16,398 bases of DNA, taken from positions 1 to 16,398 of the forward strand of contig JAIRXX010000106.1 in NCBI GenBank assembly GCA_031268065.1. Reading direction: 5' to 3'. The position numbers and the translations under genes were made by a program. The notes below the pieces were generated by a model. It did no database searches. It was not told where the DNA came from and worked only from the letters and a program-made list of their open reading frames with translations. This document shows, one piece after another, positions 5,312 to 12,586 of the stretch. This DNA comes from Propionibacteriaceae bacterium (GTDB lineage: Bacteria > Actinomycetota > Actinomycetes > Propionibacteriales > Propionibacteriaceae). Position 1 is the stretch's first letter; every line of letters starts with the position of its first letter.

Positions 5312-6736
5312 TCAGAGCACCTGGCCGGGATGGTAGCTGGCCCCTGCCGGATGGCGTGCTGCCCACTTGGCCGCCCGCGCGGCTATCTCATCGACTTGTT
5401 CGCCGGCCGCCCCAGTGAGTTCCAGCGGGTCAACGACCACCTGGCCCAATTGTTCCCGGGTCAGCCCGAGTCTGGGATCTGCCGCCAGCCGGTCGAATAG
5501 ATCGTTCTCGGACGACCCTTCGCGCAGGGCGAGGGCCACCGCCACGGCGTGTTCCTTGATCGCCTCGTGGGCGGTCTCCCGGCCAACTCCGGCTCGCAGC
5601 GCAGCCATCAGCACCTTCGTGGTGGTCAAGAAGGGCAGGTAGCGCCGCAATTCGGCTTCGATCACAGCCGGGAAGGCACCAAATTCGCCCAGCACGGTTA
5701 AAAAGGTCTCGAACATGCCGTCCAGCGCGTAGAAGGCGTCCGGCAAAGCCACCCGGCGGACCACCGAGCAAGAAACGTCGCCCTCATTCCACTGGTTCCC
5801 GGCCAGTTCCCCAGCCATCGCGGCATACCCGCGCAGCAGCACCGCGAATCCGTTGACCCGCTCGCAGGAACGGGTGTTCATCTTGTGCGGCATGGCCGAC
5901 GAGCCGACTTGGCCTTTGGCGAAACCCTCGGTGACCAATTCCTGCCCCGCCATCAGCCGGATTGTCACCGCCAACGACGACGGGCCTGCCGCAAGCTGCG
6001 CCAACCCCGAAAGCACTTCGTAATCGAGGGAACGCGGGTAGACCTGGCCGACCGAGGCGAGCGTCTGCCCAAAACCGAGCGAATCGGCTACCCGGCGTTC
6101 GAGTTCGGCAAGCTTGCCAAAGTCACCGCCGAAGAGGTCGAGCATGTCCTGGGCGGTGCCCATTGGGCCTTTGACGCCGCGCAGCGGGTAGCGCTCGATC
6201 AGCGCGTCCACGCGGTCGAGCGCCACGAGCAATTCATTGGCTGCGCTGGCGAAACGCTTGCCCAAAGTCGTCATCTGCGCGGGCACATTGTGCGAGCGGC
6301 CAGTCAGCGCCTGGTCGCGGTATTCGACACCCAGCCGGGCCAGGTGTACCAGCACCGCCACGCCGCGCTCTCGGACCAATTCGAGGGAACGCAGCACCTG
6401 GCACTGTTCCACGTTCTCGGTGAGGTCGCGGCTGGTCATCCCCTTGTGGATGTCCTCGTGTCCGGCCAGCGCGTTGAATTCCTCGATCCGGGCCTTGACG
6501 TCATGCCTGGTCACCCGTTCGCGGGCATTTATCGAATCCAGGTCCACCTGTTCCAGCACCCGCTCATAGTCGGCGACGAGCTGGGCCGGGTCCGGCCCGA
6601 AATCAACGCCTAGATCTACCTGCGCCTTGAGCACAGTCAGCCAAAGCTTCCGCTCCGCGATGATTTTCCGTTCCGGCGACCACAATTCGCGCATCGCCGC
6701 CGAGGCATACCTGGTGGCAAGGACATTCGGGATCAA
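5312..6736 (-). CDS. purB: Adenylosuccinate lyase
   Basis: PurB catalyses two fumarate-releasing steps: SAICAR to AICAR in purine synthesis, and adenylosuccinate to AMP. The 474-aa protein belongs to the fumarase/aspartase superfamily. HKGMTSRDLTEN is at 97-108, the catalytic-histidine region GRSHNVPAQ is at 146-154, and the signature GSSAMPHKMN is at 278-287 on the mobile loop. The start is a TTG at 6736 giving MIPNVLATRYAS, which matches how actinobacterial PurB begins. An excellent GGAGGTGA ribosome binding site inside the end of purD lies about 8 nt upstream. The TTG overlaps the purD stop (TTGA), so the two genes form a coupled purD-purB operon. It converges with the CDF-type gene, 18 bp away. 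Confidence 0.97.
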   Translation of the reverse strand: MIPNVLATRYASAAMRELWSPERKIIAERKLWLTVLKAQVDLGVDFGPDPAQLVADYERVLEQVDLDSINARERVTRHDVKARIEEFNALAGHEDIHKGMTSRDLTENVEQCQVLRSLELVRERGVAVLVHLARLGVEYRDQALTGRSHNVPAQMTTLGKRFASAANELLVALDRVDALIERYPLRGVKGPMGTAQDMLDLFGGDFGKLAELERRVADSLGFGQTLASVGQVYPRSLDYEVLSGLAQLAAGPSSLAVTIRLMAGQELVTEGFAKGQVGSSAMPHKMNTRSCERVNGFAVLLRGYAAMAGELAGNQWNEGDVSCSVVRRVALPDAFYALDGMFETFLTVLGEFGAFPAVIEAELRRYLPFLTTTKVLMAALRAGVGRETAHEAIKEHAVAVALALREGSSENDLFDRLAADPRLGLTREQLGQVVVDPLELTGAAGEQVDEIAARAAKWAARHPAGASYHPGQVL

Positions 6737-8007
6737 GCGGTCACCTCCGTGAGGGTGGGCGGATGTATTTCGCCGTTGGCCGCCCGCAAAGCGATATCGC
6801 CGCGATAGAACGAACCATCGATTTGCACCTGCCCGGCTTTCGCGTAAGCCGCCTGGCGGGCTTGGGCAAGGTCGTCCCCGGTGCCGACGACAGCGAGCAA
6901 CCTCCCGCCGTCGCTGACCAGATCGCCAGCCTCGTTGAGCGCGGTTCCGGCGTGGAAAATACCGTCGCCGCCGACACCGCCAATGGCATCACCCCGGCGC
7001 GGCGTTCCCGGATAGCCCCCGGCGGCGATCACCACTGCCACCGCCGCGCCGCTGCCCCATTCCAACGGGGCGTGACCGGCGAGCTTCCCAGTCGCCGCCG
7101 CGTACAGCACCTCCCCGAGCGGGGTCTGCAGCCGGGTCAACAAGGGCTGGGTCTCCGGGTCTCCGAAGCGGGCGTTGAATTCCACCACCCGCACGCCTTT
7201 GGAGGTCAGCGCCAGACCGGCGTAGAGCAGGCCGACGAAGGGCGTACCCCGGCGGGCCAACTCGTCCACCGTCGGCTGAATCACCTTGGCCACCACTTCC
7301 CCGGTAAGCCCGGCATCGGCCCAAGGCAGCGGGGTGTAGGCGCCCATACCGCCGGTGTTTGGGCCTTTGTCCTGGTCCCCCACCCGTTTGAAGTCTTGCG
7401 CCGGTTCAAAGGCCAGCACGTTCTTGCCGTCCGACAGGGCGAAAAGGCTGACCTCCGGCCCGTCCAAGAATTCTTCGACGACAACTTTGCGGCAACCTTC
7501 GGCGTGCTTCAGCGCCGCCTCGCGGTCATCGGTGACGATCACGCCTTTGCCAGCGGCCAGCCCGTCATCCTTGACCACATAGGGCGGCCCGAAAGCGTCC
7601 AGCGCGGCGGCGGCCTCCTGGGGGGTGACGCAGACGCGGGCGGCGGCGGTCGGCACCCCTGCTGCAGCCATGATCTCTTTGGCGAAGGACTTGCTGCCCT
7701 CCAACCGCGCCGCTGCGGCGCTGGGGCCGAACACCGGAATGCCAACGGCCCGTACGGCGTCGGCCACCCCTGCCACCAAGGGCGCTTCCGGGCCGACCAC
7801 CACCAGGTCCGCGTCCAAACGCTTCGCCAACGCCGCCACGGCAGCGCCGTCGAGCGCATCGACCGGATGGTTCACGCCCACCTGCGCGGTACCCGGATTG
7901 CCCGGCGCAATATGCACTTGGCCCACTCCCGGATCACGGCTGAGCGCCCAAGCCAAGGCGTGCTCCCGGCCGCCATTTCCAACCACAAGTACCCGCTGGT
8001 ATGCCAC
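6733..8007 (-). CDS. purD: Phosphoribosylamine--glycine ligase (GAR synthetase)
   Basis: PurD joins glycine to 5-phosphoribosylamine using ATP, an early step of purine synthesis in the cytosol. The 424-aa protein has the complete family layout. The N-terminal domain opens with VLVVGNGGREHALAWAL and continues to VVGPEAPLVAGVADAV. The ATP-grasp domain holds GSKSFAKEIM, YVVKDDGLAAGKGVIV, the FNARFGDPETQ metal/ATP-binding stretch and the GPNTGGMGAY motif. A C-terminal domain ends the protein. The start is GTG at 8007; only a weak AGGA lies upstream. It is the first gene of the purD-purB pair and overlaps purB by 4 nt. Its presumed promoter lies in the short region between 8008 and tRNA-Thr, divergent from that tRNA. 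Confidence 0.97.
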   Translation of the reverse strand: MAYQRVLVVGNGGREHALAWALSRDPGVGQVHIAPGNPGTAQVGVNHPVDALDGAAVAALAKRLDADLVVVGPEAPLVAGVADAVRAVGIPVFGPSAAAARLEGSKSFAKEIMAAAGVPTAAARVCVTPQEAAAALDAFGPPYVVKDDGLAAGKGVIVTDDREAALKHAEGCRKVVVEEFLDGPEVSLFALSDGKNVLAFEPAQDFKRVGDQDKGPNTGGMGAYTPLPWADAGLTGEVVAKVIQPTVDELARRGTPFVGLLYAGLALTSKGVRVVEFNARFGDPETQPLLTRLQTPLGEVLYAAATGKLAGHAPLEWGSGAAVAVVIAAGGYPGTPRRGDAIGGVGGDGIFHAGTALNEAGDLVSDGGRLLAVVGTGDDLAQARQAAYAKAGQVQIDGSFYRGDIALRAANGEIHPPTLTEVTA

Positions 8008-8108
8008 CAGGCAATCCTAACGAAGTTGCGCGGCGGCTTTCGCCAGTATCGCCAACGCCCCGGCGCCACCAGCGCCACCCGAAGGGGAAATCGCGCGAAG
8101 GACTCTAG

Positions 8109-8114
8109 TACACT
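8109..8114 (+). promoter_or_regulatory. Likely -10 box of the tRNA-Thr gene
   Basis: TACACT at 8109-8114 ends 9 bp before the first base of the mature tRNA, matching a sigma-70-type -10. No good -35 is seen at the expected distance. Confidence 0.4.
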
Positions 8115-8123
8115 CTTCTTTGC

Positions 8124-8195
8124 GCCTCTGTAGCTCAGTGGTAGAGCTTCCGCCTTGTAAGCGGAAGGTCATGGGTTCGAGTCCCATCGGAGGCT
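8124..8195 (+). tRNA. tRNA-Thr (anticodon UGU)
   Basis: A complete 72-nt cloverleaf. The acceptor arm is GCCTCTG/CGGAGGC, the D-arm GCTC/GAGC, and the anticodon stem TCCGC/GCGGA holds the loop CTTGTAA with anticodon TGT. The T-arm is ATGGG-TTCGAGT-CCCAT and the discriminator base is T. CCA is not encoded. A weak 5-bp hairpin (ACGGC/GCCGT, 8199-8220) with a TT tail follows and may end transcription. Confidence 0.95.
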
Positions 8196-8226
8196 CTGAC
8201 GGCTCTTGGAAATGTGCCGTTTGGAA

Positions 8227-8808
8227 TCAGACACCACCCGCAGTTGGCTCGTCATCATGGGTTGGCTCGTCATCATGGGTTGGCTCGACGAATTGGCTCG
8301 GGTCGCGGTCGGTGCCGCCATCCACCGGCTCACCAGCGCCGCCGTAAGGCTCGCTCACGCTATAAGGCTCGTTCACGCCGTGATTGGCTTCGGCGGCGGC
8401 GAGCTGGCGGCGAGCCCTGATCGCCAAGAATAGATAGACCGCGCTGCCAACCAGCACCAAAGCACACGCTACGATGACCGCGACCTGCCAACCGGTCAAA
8501 AAGAACTCCCCTGCCTGACCCGGTCCGAATCCCCCGCCCCTTCCGCCAGGCATCCCGCCTGGCCTGGGACCATCGGCCGGCATCCCGCTGGGCACGGGGC
8601 CATCAGTCGGCATTCCGCTGGGCACAAGGCGATCAGTCGGCATTCCGCTGGGCACGTCCCGGCCAGGCATCCTTCCGCCACGGCCAGGGGAAAACGCCGC
8701 GATGCCGCGTCCAAAAACTATGGAAGCAGCGATGCCCCCAACCGAAAACACCATAAGGACAATGGGCACAACGACTGCAAACCTGCCCGTCCTTATCAAC
8801 TTAGCCAT
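8227..8808 (-). CDS. Unrecognised two-TM protein with Pro/Gly/Met repeats
   Basis: I do not recognise this 193-aa protein. A short basic N-terminus precedes a hydrophobic segment (about 10-33), so it is probably membrane-anchored or has an uncleaved signal. Next comes a Gly/Pro/Met-rich linker (40-100) with four near-copies of a 10-residue unit (VPSGMPTDGP and variants, 52-90). A second TM segment follows (about 104-130), then an acidic tail with THDDEP twice (177-188) and EPYSVSEPYG. Both repeat sets are also exact or near-exact at the DNA level. The predicted topology puts the linker outside and the tail inside. There is no ribosome binding site, but TAACTT lies 6 nt before the ATG, which would suit a leaderless transcript. 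The open frame matches neighbouring base composition, and no frame on the other strand is more convincing. Confidence 0.6.
   Translation of the reverse strand: MAKLIRTGRFAVVVPIVLMVFSVGGIAASIVFGRGIAAFSPGRGGRMPGRDVPSGMPTDRLVPSGMPTDGPVPSGMPADGPRPGGMPGGRGGGFGPGQAGEFFLTGWQVAVIVACALVLVGSAVYLFLAIRARRQLAAAEANHGVNEPYSVSEPYGGAGEPVDGGTDRDPSQFVEPTHDDEPTHDDEPTAGGV
8243..8287. repeat. 18-bp tandem repeat, 2.5 copies
   Basis: gttggctcgtcatcatgg occurs identically at 8243-8260 and 8261-8278, with a 9-bp partial third copy to 8287. On the minus strand it encodes the repeated THDDEP motif in the tail of the two-TM protein. Exact identity suggests recent slippage. Confidence 0.85.
8551..8655. repeat. 30-bp tandem repeat, about 3.5 copies
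   Basis: Units begin at 8551, 8581, 8611 and 8641 (the last partial), each starting cat(c/t)ccgc. The middle units are most alike and the outer ones diverge. They encode the 10-residue SGMPTDGPVP-type units of the two-TM protein without breaking its frame. Confidence 0.8.
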
Positions 8809-8912
8809 TTTGCGAAGTTAACATGCCAACATTGCCGCCAGCTTGGATTGAGCTATGTATCGCCTGAGAGGCCGCCGCAAAGCTTTTGCCCCAAGGTATC
8901 GCCGGCTGCCGC

Positions 8913-10100
8913 TCAGCGCAGGCCGGAAGCGGCTACGAAGACCACGCCGTCTCCGCTGATGCTGGCGTCCAACTCCTCAGCAGACAGGAAGACCGACCCG
9001 CCCTTGCGCAACTGCACCGACTCGCCGCTGGTGATGACAACCTCGCCAGAGGTAACCAACGCGATCCGCGCCGAACGGCTGCCCGGCAACCGGATCGTCC
9101 CCAAACCGGGGCTGACCCGCACCCGCCACACGTCGAATTCCGGGCAGGGCGTCTTATAGCGGTCCACCCCAGGGCGATTCTCAACCGGCAACGTGAGCTG
9201 CGGGGGCTGCGGCGCGAAATCCACCACGCTGACCAACTCATGCACGTCAATGTGCTTCGGGGTCAAACCACCGCGAATAACGTTGTCCGAAGTCGCCATC
9301 ACCTCGATCCCAGTGCCGCGCAGGTGGGCATGCATCTGTCCGGGAGCCACATAGACCGCCTCACCGGGGCTGAGCGTCACCCGGTTCAGCAGCAAAGCCG
9401 CCAAAACACCCCGGTCGCCGGGGAAGGCATGGTCCAAGTCCACCGCCGTGCGGGCGAAGTCGCCCACCGGGCCTTCATCGTTGGAATGCTTCATCGCCGC
9501 CGCCGCCACCACGTCGATCAAATGTTTCCGGTCCCCATCAAGGCTCAAGATGTCGAGGAAGACCTGCGCCAACCCAGCCGCGCCCTTGCGCTCAGTCAGC
9601 GGGCGGATCACCGACGCCAACTCCTCGGCCACGCCCAGTCCGGCGAATAGCTCAGCAGTTGCCTGCGGCTCGCGGAAGCCGTTCAGCGATTCAAAGGTGT
9701 CCAGCGCGATGAGTATTTCCGGCTTGGGCCAGTCGTCGGTGTAGACCCGCTGCGGGGAGGTCAAGTCGATCCCAGCGGCGTTCTCCCGGGCGAACCCAGC
9801 CTCGGCCTGCTCCCGGTTGGGATGAGCCTGCAACGAGAGCGCGTGGCGTGCCGACAACACTTTGAGCAGGAAGGGCAATTGCGGCCCGTAGGCGTCGGCG
9901 GTGGCCTGCCCGAGCCATTGCGGATGCCGCTTTACCAGGTCGTCCAGACCCCCTTGCGGAGTAAACGCCGGAGACAGCGCGTGCGCCCCCAGCCAATACT
10001 CAGCGAACGGTTCACCGTCCGGCTGGCAACCCAGCAATTCAAAGATGGCGTCTGTCGTGCCCCAGACGTATCGCTGAACCGTACCGTTCAGTAGCTGCAT
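8913..10100 (-). CDS. manA: Mannose-6-phosphate isomerase, class I
   Basis: ManA is a zinc enzyme that interconverts mannose 6-phosphate and fructose 6-phosphate, linking glycolysis to mannose activation for glycans and lipoglycans. The 395-aa length is typical of type I. The zinc ligands appear as Q91 and H93 (SLQAHPN), E128 (WPKPEI) and H257 (GQMHAHLRG). The catalytic arginine is R276 in NVIRGGLTPKHIDV. The ATG at 10100 has GGAGGG 6 nt upstream. It is divergent from the DUF3263 gene across 125 bp. The two-TM protein lies 104 bp downstream on the same strand; no strong terminator separates them, so co-transcription is possible. The assignment is secure. Confidence 0.95.
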   Translation of the reverse strand: MQLLNGTVQRYVWGTTDAIFELLGCQPDGEPFAEYWLGAHALSPAFTPQGGLDDLVKRHPQWLGQATADAYGPQLPFLLKVLSARHALSLQAHPNREQAEAGFARENAAGIDLTSPQRVYTDDWPKPEILIALDTFESLNGFREPQATAELFAGLGVAEELASVIRPLTERKGAAGLAQVFLDILSLDGDRKHLIDVVAAAAMKHSNDEGPVGDFARTAVDLDHAFPGDRGVLAALLLNRVTLSPGEAVYVAPGQMHAHLRGTGIEVMATSDNVIRGGLTPKHIDVHELVSVVDFAPQPPQLTLPVENRPGVDRYKTPCPEFDVWRVRVSPGLGTIRLPGSRSARIALVTSGEVVITSGESVQLRKGGSVFLSAEELDASISGDGVVFVAASGLR

Positions 10101-10195
10101 GAGCGCCCTCCCTCAGCGTCTACCAAGCCTATCGGAAAGCAAAAGACACCACCACGCCTGGCTGGAAGCCAGCGAAGACACGCCCATTAGTGACG

Positions 10196-10219
10196 AATCA
10201 CATCGTTGTGATTTAGAAT
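10196..10219 (+). promoter_or_regulatory. Promoter with palindromic operator for the DUF3263 gene
   Basis: TAGAAT (10214-10219) is a good -10 box ending 6 bp before the ATG at 10226, so the transcript is probably leaderless. Immediately upstream, AATCACA (10196-10202) and TGTGATT (10207-10213) are perfect inverted repeats around TCGT. They fill the space between the -35 and -10 regions, the classic place for a repressor operator. The TCACA/TGTGA arms recall CRP half-sites but in the reversed order. The regulator is unknown. Confidence 0.55.
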
Positions 10220-10225
10220 GGGGGC

Positions 10226-10507
10226 ATGGCTGAAGCTGCGCTCGACATGGCGGACCTGACCGATCAGGAACGCGCCGTCCTCGATTTCGAGAAGTCTTGG
10301 TGGTCGCTGCCCGGCGCCAAGGAGACTGAGATCAGGCAGCGCTTCGGCATCTCCGCCACCCGCTACTATCAATTACTCAACGCGCTGATCGACAACGCCG
10401 CCGCGCTAGCCTATGATCCGCTGCTGGTGAAGCGTCTGCGCCGCTTGCGCAGCGCCCGGCAAAAGGACCGCACCGCAAAACGGCTGGGGATACAGATCAG
10501 GGTGTAA
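10226..10507 (+). CDS. DUF3263 family protein
   Basis: This 93-aa protein matches the actinobacterial DUF3263 family: LTDQERAVLDFEKSWWSLPGAKETEIRQRFGISATRYYQLLNALID, followed by a basic tail (LVKRLRRLRSARQKDR). The middle reads as a helix-turn-helix (KETEIRQRFGISATRYYQLLN), so a small DNA-binding role is likely, but its function is not established. The family is largely confined to Actinomycetota and supports the host assignment. There is no ribosome binding site at a useful distance; the promoter suggests leaderless translation from the ATG. It is divergent from manA and convergent with the hemG-like gene, 21 bp away. Confidence 0.88.
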   Translation: MAEAALDMADLTDQERAVLDFEKSWWSLPGAKETEIRQRFGISATRYYQLLNALIDNAAALAYDPLLVKRLRRLRSARQKDRTAKRLGIQIRV

Positions 10508-10528
10508 CCGCGCCCTTCCGCCGCTGGC

Positions 10529-11083
10529 TCACTGCCCGTTTCCGTCCCCAAGGATCGTCTCGGCAAAGCGTTCGGCGACCTCTTCCACCTGCTCCCAGTC
10601 GGTGTATTCGATGCTCAAGCTCGGGTCAGTCGGGCCGTCGGTGATCCGCATGATGAACTGGATGACCAACCGGTCGAACAAGTTGTAACTCGGGTAGAGC
10701 AGCGACCCGGCTACGACGGCGACAGCGCCCTTCCACCCGCTTCTGACTAGGAATTTCTTGGTGTAGGAGTGCTGTTGCGGATCGCGCTTCTGCGGATTCC
10801 TAGCCGTCAGCGACACGGTGACCAACTGGGCCGGATGTGCCTCCAGCCACGATCTGTTCCGCTCCAGCAGCCGATAGGCATTCCGGTCGAAATGGCCATA
10901 GCGCACCGAAGTCACCAAGAGCAGCGCGGCATGGGCAACAGGGTCCAGCGAAATGTTCCGGGTGAGCGGCGCCAACACACTCGGCAAGCCCCTCTCCCGC
11001 AGCGTTTCCCGCATGGCGCGCGCTATCTTCTCGCTCTGCCCGAAACGCCCCCCGTGGACGATCAGAATTTCGCCCGTTCCCAT
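10529..11083 (-). CDS. hemG: HemG-type menaquinone-dependent protoporphyrinogen oxidase (flavodoxin fold)
   Basis: The 184-aa protein has the flavodoxin fold and follows E. coli HemG along its length: SVRYGHFDRNA (59-69), SLTARNPQKRDPQQHSYTKKFL (91-112), then VAGSLLYPSYNLFDR and YTDWEQVEEVA near the end. The inserted loop at about 93-116 is the feature that separates HemG from ordinary flavodoxins. HemG oxidises protoporphyrinogen IX to protoporphyrin IX with FMN, passing electrons to menaquinone at the membrane. The FMN phosphate loop (HGGRFGQSEKIA) lacks the usual threonines, so cofactor binding may differ. The ATG at 11083 is chosen over a GTG at 11089 because AGGAGG lies 5 nt before it. 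No other heme gene is in view. It is divergent from the ECF operon. Confidence 0.8.
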   Translation of the reverse strand: MGTGEILIVHGGRFGQSEKIARAMRETLRERGLPSVLAPLTRNISLDPVAHAALLLVTSVRYGHFDRNAYRLLERNRSWLEAHPAQLVTVSLTARNPQKRDPQQHSYTKKFLVRSGWKGAVAVVAGSLLYPSYNLFDRLVIQFIMRITDGPTDPSLSIEYTDWEQVEEVAERFAETILGDGNGQ

Positions 11084-11235
11084 CCGCACCTCCTGATGAC
11101 GCCGATAATCACACCAGCAGGCACTTTACCCAACCGCGGGCGCGGATGGGCGAAGTTGTTCCCGCCACAGGTGTTCGAGTAGCCTCCGGGAGGAAGCGGA
11201 AAAGCCCGGTGGCAAAGCTGGGGAAGGGATTGACC
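11084..11235. other. Divergent hemG / ECF control region
   Basis: This 152-bp region holds the presumed promoters of both units; I could not fix any. It is rich in short inverted repeats that could fold in the ECF operon leader: CCGCG/CGCGG, GGCG/CGCC, CCTCC/GGAGG and a distant GCCAC/GTGGC. CCCGCCAC recalls a cobalamin-riboswitch segment, but the diagnostic B12 box is absent. Confidence 0.35.
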
Positions 11236-11820
11236 GTGAAGCTCGGCATAACAACTAAAAACCTCATCGACGTGGGCGTGTTCACCGTGCTGTACATAGT
11301 CGTCGTGGGCGTGTTCGGACAGCTTGGAGCGCTGATCCCGATCCTGCAAGTCTTGGGGCCGTTCTACATACCCGCGCTCGCCGGGGTCGTCTTCATGCTT
11401 TTCCTGACCCGGGTGGACCGCTTTGGCATGGTCAGCCTGTTCGGCGTCTTGGTGGGGCTGTTGGTGCTGGCCACCGGGCAGTCATATTGGGTGCCGGTGC
11501 TGGCCGTCTTCCTCGCCCCGCTGGCCGATTTCATCTTCAAGCTGGGCGGCTATAAAAGTTGGCCGCACACCGTTTTGGGCTATCTGGTCTTCTCCCAGAT
11601 GTTGATCGGGATGGTCGTCCCGCTTTTCTTCGCCCGCGAGTCTTTCCTGGCCAAGATCAGTGGACGCCACGACGCGGCTTGGGTGCAAACGCTGGTGGAC
11701 CTCACCCCGAATTGGATGTTCGCGGTGATGATCGCCGAGCTTGCCTTGGGCGCTGTGGTGGGCGCATATGTTGGACGGGCGCTGTTGCGCAAACACTTTG
11801 AACGCGCGGGCATCGGCTAG
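11236..11820 (+). CDS. ECF transporter S component, Trep_Strep/MptD family
   Basis: The 194-aa, strongly hydrophobic protein has five or six TM segments and a basic motif near its end (GRALLRKHFERAGIG). This matches the description of the Trep_Strep family of about 190-residue membrane proteins, whose members act as substrate-binding S components of energy-coupling factor importers. The conserved start KLGITTKNLIDVGVFTVLY is typical. The GTG at 11236 is chosen because AAGGG lies 7 nt upstream; an in-frame extension to 11146 lacks family residues. Downstream in the same direction are the T component and a double ATPase, so the operon encodes a whole dedicated (group I-like) importer. The substrate is not known from the sequence. 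Confidence 0.85.
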   Translation: MKLGITTKNLIDVGVFTVLYIVVVGVFGQLGALIPILQVLGPFYIPALAGVVFMLFLTRVDRFGMVSLFGVLVGLLVLATGQSYWVPVLAVFLAPLADFIFKLGGYKSWPHTVLGYLVFSQMLIGMVVPLFFARESFLAKISGRHDAAWVQTLVDLTPNWMFAVMIAELALGAVVGAYVGRALLRKHFERAGIG

Positions 11821-11887
11821 CCAGCCCACGCGAGATGCGGCGGGCCGCGCCCCGAGGCCCCATTTCGTCCACCAAGGAGCATCAGCG

Positions 11888-12586
11888 ATGGCACCAGAGT
11901 TGTTCCGACTCGATCCGCGCACGACTCTGCTGCTGGTGGCGCTGTTGAACGTGGTGATGTTCTCCGCAGGTTTCACCGCCGGGGCTGGGACGGCCCGGCT
12001 GATCTTCATGGCGATTCCACCCGTCCTAGCCGTTGGATTGCGGCGTTGGAAAGCCGCCCTGGTCTATCTGGCGCTGGTCGGGCCAGCCTTCGCCTTCGAG
12101 TCTTGGTCGCTGGACACCTGGTGGCTGGGCGGGGCGAATATCGTCGCCGCCGGACTGGCCAGCCTGGCCGCGCGGTTGGCGCCTGGTATTTTCATGGCCT
12201 ACATCGCCGTGATCAGCATCCGCGTCAGCGAGTTGATGGCCGGATTGGAAGCCATCCACCTGCCGCGATTGGCAGTCATCCCCGCCGCCGTAATCCTGCG
12301 CTTCCTGCCCACGGTGCGCGAGGAATCGCGCAGCGTCCAAATTGCAATGAACGCCCGTGGCCTGTCGTTGGCCCGCGTTGGCCCGCTGGCGTGGCTGGAA
12401 TACCGGCTGATCCCGCTGATCATGTCCACCTTGCGCTGCGGCGAGGAACTGAGCCAGGCTGCGCTCACCCGTGGCCTGGGACGCCCGGTAAAGGCCAACC
12501 GCATCGCCCGGATCGGAATGCGGCCAGCCGACGTATTAACCCTGGGCGCGATGGCAGCCGGAATCGGGGTGTGGATTGTCGGATAG
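11888..12586 (+). CDS. ECF transporter T component (CbiQ/EcfT family)
   Basis: EcfT is the membrane coupling protein that transmits ATPase movements to the S component. This 232-aa protein has the expected hydrophobic segments and the two cytoplasmic coupling motifs of the family, an ARG in AMNARGLSLARVG (153-165) and TRG in ALTRGLGRP (192-200). It begins at the ATG at 11888 with AAGGAG about 9 nt upstream. The frame is open further upstream but overlaps the S gene and has no family residues. It sits 67 bp after the S component and overlaps the start of the ATPase gene by 11 nt, so the three form one operon. Confidence 0.92.
   Translation: MAPELFRLDPRTTLLLVALLNVVMFSAGFTAGAGTARLIFMAIPPVLAVGLRRWKAALVYLALVGPAFAFESWSLDTWWLGGANIVAAGLASLAARLAPGIFMAYIAVISIRVSELMAGLEAIHLPRLAVIPAAVILRFLPTVREESRSVQIAMNARGLSLARVGPLAWLEYRLIPLIMSTLRCGEELSQAALTRGLGRPVKANRIARIGMRPADVLTLGAMAAGIGVWIVG

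Noticed and set aside
5885..6613. A 242-codon open frame antisense to purB
   Set aside because: Shadow of purB; no start signal and no family pattern.
6763..8133. A 456-codon open frame antisense to purD
   Set aside because: It is the mirror of a well-conserved purD gene; its translation is Arg/Gly/His-rich with no family resemblance, as expected from a high-GC gene's opposite strand.
11130..11215. Cobalamin riboswitch before the ECF operon
   Set aside because: CCCGCCAC resembles one conserved piece, but the B12 box and the other conserved segments are missing.
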